This document shows, piece after piece, positions 54,983 through 64,000 of a stretch of 64,000 nt of DNA. This DNA is from Pyrus communis (lineage: Eukaryota > Streptophyta > Magnoliopsida > Rosales > Rosaceae), in the NCBI RefSeq assembly GCF_963583255.1, contig NC_084811.1, positions 13,720,088 through 13,784,087 of the forward strand, in the 5' to 3' direction. The notes under the pieces are model-generated. The model saw nothing but the letters and a program-made list of their open reading frames with translations. It did not search any database and was not told where the DNA came from. A program made the translations under genes and the position numbers. Position 1 is the first letter of the stretch, and every line of letters starts with the position of its first letter.

Positions 54983-55600
54983 ATGCATGTGGCTGATTTA
55001 TGCATGTGATTAAAGGGTGGAAATGCATGTGCTTTGAATAAGTGGCTGCATGTGCAAGGGGACAATCTGAAAATGCATGTGAAAGCATGTGTTGGCTGCA
55101 ATGATGAAATGGATGGGAGTGCATGTGGCTTAATTAATTAAAGAGAGTGCATGTGCAATGTTTTAAAGGATGGAATGCATGTGAATATGATGGAAATCTG
55201 ATGGGAACTCATGGCAAGGATGATTTCTGGTGGTGAATGGGTGTATGTTTGAATGATTAAAGGGACATGTGGGTTGGAAATGATGAAGGAAATGCATGTG
55301 AGTGACAACTAGATATGTTGATGAATGCATGTGGAATGTTTGTGGTGAGTGAATGTGGTGGTGAATGTGGCTGATTTGATTTATGGAAGATGCATGTGGA
55401 TTAAAGGTGAGTGAATGATTATGGAATGCAATCTGAAATGGGAGATGGAATGGGATGTTTTGCATGTGAATTAAAGAGTGAATGCATGTGCAATGAAGTG
55501 GAATGATAGCTAGGTTATGATGATGAATGCATGTGGCTGATTTAATTGAATAGGAAAGCATGTGGATTTAATGGTTTAAAAGGTGAATGCATGTGGATGC
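54983..55600 (-). repeat. Array of 18 GCATGTG motifs in the U3 of LTR H
   Basis: By hand count, GCATGTG occurs 18 times in about 620 bases, at irregular spacing, usually as ATGCATGTG. In the LTR's sense direction this is CACATGCA, which contains CACATG (an E-box type core) and overlaps the RY-like CATGCA. B and G have different arrays at this place. Confidence 0.8.
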
Positions 55601-55904
55601 ATGTGTTGATGAATGGGATTATGAAAGGTTTAAATGTCCTAAAACTAAAGGGAACAAGGTTCCAACACTTTGGTCTTCAATTAGGTCTTCAATTTCGTCC
55701 AACACTTTGGCTCCAAGCATAAGCTATCCATCCTTAGCCCAAAAGTGCTCCAAAAGTCTCCAAAATGCATCTTTTTGCTCCTTTAGCCCTTTGGACCTAC
55801 AAACACACGAAAATAGCTTAAAGTACTAAAATAACTAAAGAAACATAACGTAAATGCACGAGAACAAGCCATTTAAGTCGCATGAATATGCTCCTATCAG
55901 TGGG

Positions 55905-56748
55905 TCAAGGATGGAGAATGGGGAATAGGGGTTGCGGCAACAAGTTTTCTGAATAGCATAAGGGGTGGTGTGAATTTGTGGCTGAAGTTCTGTTTATATA
56001 GTCCTAGGGTTAATTAGATTAGGGTTACACTTAACAGATTTAGTGGAATAGGGCCCTAGGGTTTGACAATAGGTGATTAAGTCCACTTTAGGAGGGGGTT
56101 TGGCCCACTTAGTTTCATAAAAGGATTTGTGTAACCCAAATCCATAAGGAATGAGGCCTTGAAAATCATATTCAATCAAGGATAAGGCCTAGAGGGTGCG
56201 GCACATATTGGAAGGAAGGATGGAATGGCTTGCAAGGCAAGGCAAGGCCTTCTAGAAGGGAATAGGCGCCACCTTTGTAGGGTTTCTAGAAAAAATAAGC
56301 TTTGTGGCTAATTTGGGACTTCTAGAAGAGAATGCTTCTAGGAATCGGTTCTAGAAATATCTATTTAGGTCCCCTTGCAACTAGGTTTAAGGCATGATAA
56401 GGTTAGGATAGGATAAGATGAGATAAGGTTTTGGATAATGTTTTGGATAAGGTTGGATAAGGTTTCCTCTTTTGAGCTAATTCCTTATCCACTTTGTCTT
56501 GAGTTTAGTTCCTTCATCTTCTCATCATATTTCTAGCCTCTTGAACTCCATATTCGTCCATCCATGTTGGCCCATATACAAGCTATCCACATAGTGCCCA
56601 AAACTGCTCCAAAATGCACTTTCTTGGTACTTTAACCCTTTGGACCTACAAACACACGAAAATGAGTTGAAATACGACATTAACTAATGAATAACAGCAC
56701 AAATGCACAAGAATAAGCTAGCTAAGTCACCTAAATATGCTCCTATTA
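55905..56748 (-). mobile_element. Element F 3' LTR, piece 3
   Basis: Completes the LTR (about 2111 bp in total without insertions), ending ATGCTCCTATTA at 56748. TATATAAA on the minus strand is at 56000-55993. Five GATAAG cores lie at about 56395-56465 in U3. A polypurine tract follows, so this is the 3' LTR of a minus-strand element. Confidence 0.87.
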
Positions 56749-57789
56749 AATTCCCCCACACTTAGCTTTTGCTAGTCCTCGACCAAAACAAACTAACAAA
56801 AGAAACAAAACATATAATCTAAACCTTCCAACGTTTGCCTCAGGGATTTCCAATGAAACATAACATGTCAAAGATCACCATTCACATAGATTTAAGCAAT
56901 CCTTACCCTCGAGCATACTTACTCATAGTCACCATTCACTAGCTCACATTTAATCAATTAAAACACATTTTGAATGTACTAACATGCCTTAGAGAATTCC
57001 CTCAATTCCTTACTTGATGTACTCTTAATTTTCACACAGATTTTCTGACTACACTCCCTACACTAGGTATATGTGAGAAGATTGATGTAAACATGTAGAC
57101 GAACACTCACATATGTTATAACAAGGAAAGCATTTTCTGGAATTATGACCATGACATGTATATGATCTCATGAATGGTATGCTACTACTTAGACGCGAGA
57201 ACCAGGGATACCATATGCTTAAACCAATTTTAAACTCCACATATTGAAACACATAACAATCAAGATAGAAGTCTAAGGGTTGTAAGGGGGCTAAGGTATT
57301 GGCTAACAATGAAAGGTAAAGGATAAACAAACGTTCTTAAAGCAATAGTGAGCAAGTAATGAAGTAGGCACTTAGAATTCACTTTAGAATGCAAAAATCA
57401 ACTTTGAACACCCAAGGGGAAGTAACACAAAACTGAGGGCCATATTCAACTTTTTGGACCCTTTATTCAACAACCAACACTTGTGAGTTCGTTCTCACTT
57501 ATTTTCAACTCCTTTTCTTTCTTTTCTTCTTCTTTTTCTTCTTTTTCAAATTTTTTTTCTTTCTTTCTTTTTTTTTTCTTTTTCCCGTGCCCCTTTTAAG
57601 ACTTTGGCACACACATACACACAAAAATCCCTTCCCCCACACTTGTTTTCTGCAAGAATGTCACTCAAAAAGAATTCCTTCTAAGTCATGCTCCACTATA
57701 CTTCAAGAACAAGGGTATGGAAAGTCCTATTCTTGGCTAGGTAAGGGGGATGTGGTTAACAAAGAAAATAGGCTAAAAATGGGGGAATT
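56749..57789 (-). other. Element F interior, 3' noncoding part
   Basis: Starts with the polypurine tract on the minus strand (plus strand AATTCCCCCACACTTAGC). It is colinear with 39800-40790 of element E. No coding sequence is present. It stops at 57789, where element I enters; the rest of F should lie beyond the window. Confidence 0.8.
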
Positions 57790-58780
57790 TGATAGGAGCA
57801 TATTTATGCTACTTAGTTATGTTGTTTCCATGCATTTAGGGAGTTAATTACTATTTATTTCAGTCTTTTAAGTTATTTTCATATGTTTTTAGGTCCTAAT
57901 GACAAAAGGAGCAAGAAAAAGCATTTTGGAGCTAAAAGCAGCATTTTTGGGCATGGATTGGATAGCTTAACCATGGAGTAAAGAGGATGGACGAAATTGA
58001 AGTCAAGAAGGGCTAGGAAAGGCTACAAATCTGGTGGAAGAAGTCCAAATGCAAAAAAGATAAGAAAGAAGCAAGAAATAAGGAACCTTATCCAACCTTA
58101 TCTTATCCTATCCTAACCAACCTTATCATTTCCTAACTCTAACATTATCCTATCCTATCCTATCCAAATTAGGTTAGGACTTAAATCTAGCTAATTAGAG
58201 GGGATTAATTACACATTTAAACACCTATTTCAGTTTGTAGAAGCCTTATCCATGTGTTTGCCGCATGTGGACCATTCCTTCTAGGTTTAGGAATTCCAAT
58301 CCTCCTTCTACACTTATATCATGTGTCCTTGGCCCTTTAGGTTTAGGAATCTGCCCTAAACCATTCCTTCTAGAATTCCCTAAATCCTAGCCGTGCATTA
58401 CCTAGTCCATTTCCTATTTGGTTTCTGCCTTGAATTAACCCTTTTTCAATGGGATTATGCAATCCTTTTCCTTCACTAAGTGTGCCTAATTAGCCTATAT
58501 AAACAGCCCTATGCCGCACCATTCAACCATCCACTCACTCATTCATTCATTCATACTTTCATCCATAAAACACCACAATCCATTCTACACCACCCTAGTG
58601 CCACAAGCAAGGAAGCAAGGAGAGGAAAATTTGTGCAATCTGCCATCCAAGGGAGTGCCGTGCATGCCATTGGAGTGTGGAGTGTTTTTCTTGGTTCTTT
58701 CTATCCTTAGTCTTAGTTCAATGTTTAAATTTAATTATCTTTGTTTTGCGAACATGAGGAACTAACTTCTTCTTAGTTAG
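57790..58780 (+). mobile_element. Element I 5' LTR, left piece
   Basis: Starts TGATAGGAGCATATTTATGC. A CCTTATCC-type array lies at about 58085-58170, and TATATAAA at 58496-58503. It is interrupted at 58780 by solo LTR J (TSD GTTAG, 58776-58780 and 60942-60946). Confidence 0.9.
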
Positions 58781-60941
58781 TGATGTGTAACTTATGTTGA
58801 CACACAAATTAAACCCTATTTGTGACAATTGTAGTAATGAAGTAAGTAGGGATCGTTCTAACCGGGGATTAACTAGGGGTGCTAATCTAATTTGAATTGA
58901 CTCAAAAACACAAAAACTAAAATTTAATTTGGTCGAATTTGAAAGTGTTTATGACTCCAAATGCTTAAAAACACAAAATAAAACAAATACGAATGACTAC
59001 GACTCAACAAAATATGGGGGGATTGTGGTTGGATGAATTTAAACTAAATGGGCAGATTGTAAAGAAAATAGATTTTAAGACAAAATTTGGATGAATCAAT
59101 GGATGATGGGATAGCTAAGGGGTTCTTCTCCACACATGAAATATATGCAACGTAAATCAATTTCCAATTATCAATCCAATAAGTTGTGAACCTCGACACT
59201 CCAAGTTAATTAGGTCCGCTTAAATTAACCTTCAGATTCCCCTAGAATCATTGAATTGGATGAATATGCATCGCAAACAAATTATTCCTAACAAATTCTC
59301 TATATGAACAGCATGATAAAGATATAAGTTAGAATCATTACGTTCTTTGGAAATCATAAGCATCGACAAGGCATTTGTAACTATGAAAAGCATGATACGC
59401 TTGCCAGGAATCTACTTAACATGATCGTGACTAGCAACCTTCACTACTTGTGAATATAAATTCATAACGATTAGGTGAAACAAACTTATATCCTAGCATC
59501 AAATTCAAGCATGCAAATTAAGCGTGCACTCTCAATCAACATACAAGAATAAGTTCTAAATCAAACGGTTAAGCAAATTGTATTCAAAACTTATGCAACG
59601 ATAATTAGAAGTAATCAACTTATTTCACATATATAATCATGGTTTCGAATCACCCCCTAGCTAACTAGGGGGTTTAGCCTCTCATGTTCACAAAAAGAGA
59701 AATACAATTGAATTTAAACATAAAGCACAAAGGATTGATTACACCTAGAACGCACAACAAATCTACTTGAATTCGGCGCGTCCAAGCTCCTCTTCCCTCT
59801 TCTCCTTGCTGCGGCAGAGATGGTTATTGGTGTTTTTGGATGGTTTTCTGGGTTAGGGATTGGGTTTATGGAGGTTTAGTGGTGCGGCAATGGTGGGGAA
59901 GGTGTAGGAAGGTTTGGAAGGTGGCTGGGAAGGTGGAGGAAGGCACGGCAATAATGGGAGGCTGCTCGAATGGAAGGGTGGTTGGGCTGTGATGTTTTGT
60001 TGTGTGTGAAGGCTGGAATTGGTGTGCCCCTGCACGGCAGAGAAGAAAATATTAATATATGGTGGCTGCGGCAGGATTAGAATTAGGGTGAATGGTAGAT
60101 TCTTGCGGCTAATGATAGAATATAATTGGTGGCTCCGGCCTTGATTTCTTTTTTGGTTTTTTATGGTTAATGGTAAATGCCCCGGCCACGGCAGAGAAGA
60201 AAAATGATGTTCCAAGAGAATGGCTGAATGATATGAGACAAAAGAAATGGGATTTTGCGGCTGCTAGGTTGAAATTAGGGTCAAATAATAAAATGGGAGG
60301 CCACGGCTGATTACAATCTAGGGTGGATGTGTGTAGTGTCGGCTAGGGTTAGGAAAATGTATGATTTCCGAAAACTAACCCTAGCTTATTTAAAATTAAA
60401 TCAAAGGCTTACGAAAATAGGAAATTAAAACAGAAATATAAAGGTGCGGCTAGGGTTTAAAAGCATGTGTTTTAAGTGCAACCCTAGGACAAAATTGCCC
60501 TCCCTTGCACGGCAAGGGAAGGGAAGAAAATAAAAGGACACGGCAAGGATGGATAAGGAGCCTAGGGCCTTCGTTTTGTGTCCTAAAGTACCTACAAGGT
60601 CTACAAAGTGGCTAGAAAATACGGACGTTTAGATTAGGAAAGGTTACCAAAACGGGAAACTTAGGGTTAACTTTCCTACTTCAAGTAGGAAACCTTGTTT
60701 GAGTAGGATTCCTCGTTTTGGTAAGAATTCATCGTTGGAGTAGGATTTCATCGTTTCTTCAAATCTTCAACTCATTCATTCCTCTTTCGCTCCAAAAGAC
60801 TCCAATTTGCATCATCTTGCACACTTTGGCCTTATAATCTGAAAATACACAAAAGTAGCCTTAAACACTAAAATAGCTAAGTAAACACAACATAAATGCA
60901 CGAGAACAAGCTAATTAAGTCGCATGAATATGCTCCTATCA
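58781..60941 (-). mobile_element. Solo LTR J
   Basis: 2161-bp minus-strand LTR, TGATGTGTAACTTATG to ATGCTCCTATCA, with TSD GTTAG on both sides. Its right half resembles the E and D LTRs (GAATTCATCGTTGGAGTAGG block near 60725). There is no interior and no gene. Confidence 0.92.
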
Positions 60942-60946
60942 GTTAG

Positions 60947-61884
60947 AGGAGAATTTGAAGCCATGATTATATGTTTTATATGAATTGATTACGTCCGGTT
61001 ATTATTTCTTAAGGCATGAATGTGATTTGCTCATCTAAGTTATTAAAACTGGCTTATGTATGTGGGTTGGGGGTTAACACTTAATTTGCATGCATAAACT
61101 TGATGCTAGAATATAGGGGGGTTTCACGTAATTGTCATTCACTTATATTCACAAGTAGTGGAGGTTTCTAGTCACAACCGCGTTAAGTAAATCCTTGGTA
61201 TGAGTCTCATGCGTTTCATAGTGATGAATGCCTTGTCAATGCTTATAGTTCCACAAAACTTAATGACTTTTGATATCTATCTTTGTTATGCGTCTCATAT
61301 AAAGAACTTGAAAAAGATAATTTGGTTGCAATGCGTTTTCATTCAATTCAATGAAATAAGGAAAACTTGAGGGTTAGTTGTGCGATGCAACTAATTTGGG
61401 GCGTTGTCATTCATAGTTTAAAGGAGTAATAACTGGACATTGGTTCGTATGCATATATATGTGTGGATAAGGACCCTCTAACTAGCCTTCCACCCATTTA
61501 TTTTACTTAAATTCGTTTTTCAAAAGTGTTTTTTACAAAGTTTTCGTTTTGAGTCTAAAATTCGTCAAAAACAATCCCCATTTTATTTAGTCTTCATATT
61601 TGAGTCAAAACTTGTTTTCCTTGAGTTTTTTGAGTCTCGTCAAGTCCTATTTTCGTCCAAAACCCTTATTGAGTCTAAAATTGAGTCTTTTTGAGTATTG
61701 GTTGCTGTTTTAAGTGTCTAAAGTTAGTTTTGAGTCCATAGAGTCTAGTTTAGTGTTTTTGAGTCTTATTTACATAGATTAGCATCCCTAGTTAATCCCC
61801 GGTCTAGAACGATCCCTACTTGCATATCTACTACAATTGTCACAAATAGGGTTTAATTTGTGTGTCAAGTTAATTTTCACATCA
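60947..61884 (+). mobile_element. Element I 5' LTR, right piece
   Basis: Resumes after J and ends TTTTCACATCA at 61884, directly before the primer site. Total LTR length without J is about 1929 bp. Confidence 0.9.
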
Positions 61885-61889
61885 AATTT

Positions 61890-61908
61890 TGGCGCCGTTG
61901 CCGGGGAT
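61890..61908 (+). other. Element I primer binding site, perfect tRNA-Asp match
   Basis: TGGCGCCGTTGCCGGGGAT is the exact complement of the tRNA-Asp 3' end, five bases after the LTR. Confidence 0.92.
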
Positions 61909-62036
61909 TAGCAAACTTGCTAATCCCTTTTGTTTGTGTAGTGTCTTTTTGTTGTCTTTGTGTTTTTTTTAAGTGTGCCGTGCCTTTTAAATAGATTGCT
62001 GATTTGGTTGTGTTCTTTATTTTCAGTTACTAGTTT

Positions 62037-64000
62037 ATGACTCATCATTCTCAACCTATTCGTGCAAACATATTGGATTTTGACGACGATTTTGAATGGA
62101 CTTTGAGAAGAAAGAGGAAGCAACCGGAACCTTATCCACCTAGTTCAAGTTCAGATTCCGAATCTGAATTTGAAGAAGAAGAAAGCATGGCGGCGGACAA
62201 TCGAAAAATCAAAGAACTTTCGACCTTGGGACTAGACAATGTCGTACCTTTGTGCATTCAATATCCTATGGCCGCCGAAGGCAAGATCGATGAGTTCGAA
62301 TTGAAGTCTAGCTTGTCGCATCACATTCCCAAATACCATAGGTTGTCCATGGAAGATCCAAACAAGCATCTTAAGGAGTTTGAAGTGGTATGTTCGAGTA
62401 TGACCCCCATCAATGTCGATGGGAACATTTTGAGGATGAAGGCTTTTCCATTCTCTCTTCTACAAAAGGCTAAAGATTGGCTATACGAATTGGCACCCAG
62501 AACCGTCACTTCTTGGGAAAGCATGAAGTGGGCATTCTTAGAGAAATTCTTCCCAACTTCAAGAGTGATTCTTTTGAGGAAGAAAATAAGTGGCATTCAA
62601 CAAAACCAAGGGGAGTCTTTTCCGGCATATTATGAACGTTTCAAGACTCTAGTTGCATCATGCCCTCAACATCAAATGAAGGAAGAACTTTTAATTCAAT
62701 ATTTCTACGAGGACTTCTTCCAATAGAGAGACAAATGCTAGATGCCTCGGCGGGAGGTGCTTTGGTTGACAAAACGCCCGTGGCTGCTAAGGTTTTAATT
62801 GCAAATAGAGCTTTGAATGCACAACAATATAAAGGTGTTGGTCAAAGAGACACCCCACGGCAGCAAGTGAATGAGGTAAGTTCCCAATCCGACATTCAAT
62901 CTTAATTAGCTAATCTTACTTCTATTGTGTCTCAGATGGCCGAAGGAATGAGGATACAAGGACCAAGTGTATGTGGCGTATGTTCTATCCAAGGACATCA
63001 TTCGAACAAGTGCCTTCAATTGATTGAGAATGGGGGATGGGAAAGTGCAAATGCCATTGGATTTCCAAGCCAAAATCAGCCAAGGAATGATCCATATTCC
63101 AACACATACAATCCGGGTTAGAGAGACCATCCAAACTTCAAGTGAAGGGAGCCTCAACAACCTCAACAACAAGGAGGCTTTAGGCAACAACCCCCGGGGT
63201 TTTACACCAAAACCTACGGCAATGATCCAACCCCACACCAATCTGCTCAAAACAATCAAGGTACGTCTTTAGATAATGCTACACTTCTTAAGTTACTTAC
63301 CAATTTGTCTCAAGGGCAAGAAAATCAAAACAAAGCATTGCAAAACCAAGAAAAGGCGATGCAAAACCAAGACAAAAGGATGGACCACTTAGAGAAGCAA
63401 ATTGGGCAGATTGCGGAGTTTGTAGGACAATTCCAAGACCAAGGCAAGCTCCCTAGCTCAACCATTGTCAATCCAAAGGGAGGGTTCGAATCTGCCAAGG
63501 CGATCACGTTGAGAAGTGGTAAGGAAGTTGGAACCACCCCAAAACCGTCCAAAACAACTCAAGAAGAGGACATGTTGCTGCAAGAAGAGAATCAACAAGG
63601 CACAAAGGCCACGACAAGGTTGGAACAAACCTTGCCGCAACCATCTACCACCCCAAATTCGACTTTGTCAAGTTCTATTCCATTAAATGTGCCCTTCCCT
63701 AGCAGATTTAGGCAATCAAAGAAAGAAGAGAATGAGAAGGACATTCTGGAAACCTTTAGGAAAGTTCAAGTCAATATTCCGCTCCTTGATGCGATTAAGC
63801 AAGTTCCTAAGTATGCGAAATTTCTAAAAGAGCTTTGCACCACAAGGAAGAGGATTTCGAATAAAGAGGTGGTCCAGGTAAGTGAGAATGTTTCGACAGT
63901 GTTACAAAGAAAACTACCACCTAAATGCAAAGATCCGGGTAGTTTTACAATTCCTTGTGTTATTGGAAATACTAAATTTGAACATGCTATGCTAGATTTA
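62037..64000 (+). pseudogene. Element I gag-pro, broken, continues past the window
   Basis: From ATG at 62037 (MTHHSQPIRANILDFDDDF). The capsid region EDPNKHLKEFEVVCSSMTP to LEKFFPTSRVILLRKKI is open to about 62710, where a one-base loss shifts the frame before LLPIERQMLDASAGGALVDK. Further stops lie at 62903 (TAA for an expected CAA), at about 63119 (TAG for Trp in NPGWRD) and near 63144 (TGA for Trp). The knuckle CGVCSIQGHHSNKC is intact. The region after about 63250 resumes LEKQIGQIAEFVGQFQ, KKEENEKDILETFRKVQVN and the protease start, cut at 64000. RT and integrase, if present, lie beyond. Confidence 0.88.

Larger units (their letters stand above)
53239..55899 (-). mobile_element. Solo LTR H, with internal duplications and a GCATGTG array
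   Basis: 2661-bp minus-strand LTR of the B subfamily, TSD GTGGG on both sides. It is longer than its relatives for three reasons: a roughly 185-bp tandem duplication (53345-53530 and 53530-53725), the roughly 115-bp duplication shared with B (54470-54670), and an array of GCATGTG motifs at 54983-55600 just upstream of its TATA box. The terminal segment 55620-55899 matches 25145-25427 of B. Confidence 0.92.

Noticed and set aside
1..64000. Host genes, tRNA or rRNA genes
   Set aside because: Every long frame is explained by retrotransposons. The tRNA-like matches are primer sites of 18-19 bases only. I saw no cloverleaf sequence.

Overview
This window is a nuclear, heterochromatin-like stretch of a flowering-plant genome made almost wholly of nested Ty3/gypsy LTR retrotransposons. 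The plant assignment rests on plant-only families: Athila-like elements primed by tRNA-Asp, a Tat-lineage element with a second (archaeal-type) RNase H, and a captured plant mobile domain gene. A woody eudicot such as a Rosaceae species is only a guess. I see no host gene, tRNA, rRNA or CRISPR array. Nearly every base can be assigned to an LTR, an element interior or an insertion scar.

Nesting was read from LTR ends (Athila-like LTRs start TGATAGGAGC and end CATCA in sense) and from 5-bp target site duplications (TSDs). Element X (+) is the oldest visible host, seen at 5978-6035 and 32442-32952. Into it went an Athila-like gag-pro remnant with LTRs (1831-5977, itself split by LTR 1-1830), element B (6036-32441, TSD AACGC) and element C (from 32953 beyond the right edge). 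B is a 9.05-kb non-autonomous element whose 3' LTR is split by a complete 17.36-kb Tat element (7661-25015, TSD GTGTG). C's 5' LTR is split by solo LTR D (37333-49079, TSD TTGAC), and D by Athila-like element E (37718-47408, TSD GGGCC). Element F then enters at 50067. F's LTR holds solo LTRs G (50304-52203, TSD CTAGG) and H (53239-55899, TSD GTGGG). F's interior is entered by element I (+, from 57790), whose LTR holds solo LTR J (58781-60941, TSD GTTAG).

The Tat element is the only apparently intact one. Its two 1000-bp LTRs look identical, and gag-pro and pol are open with catalytic residues in place. The two reading frames are the same and are separated by one UAG codon. Downstream of pol it carries 7.3 kb of cargo with two genes on the antisense strand. 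One is a two-exon gene encoding a plant mobile domain joined to a coiled-coil tail. The other encodes a 210-residue coiled-coil protein.

The most interesting observation is that non-autonomous element B, which has no pol, carries its own older copy of the second antisense gene (27302-29215). That copy has an open frame, an upstream TATA-like box, a poly(A) signal, and the same antisense orientation relative to its carrier. Two unrelated retrotransposon lineages therefore share one antisense accessory gene. Other notable signals are arrays of short motifs just upstream of LTR TATA boxes, a deletion-derivative family with a shared RT-to-integrase junction, and a tandem hairpin/poly(A) array.
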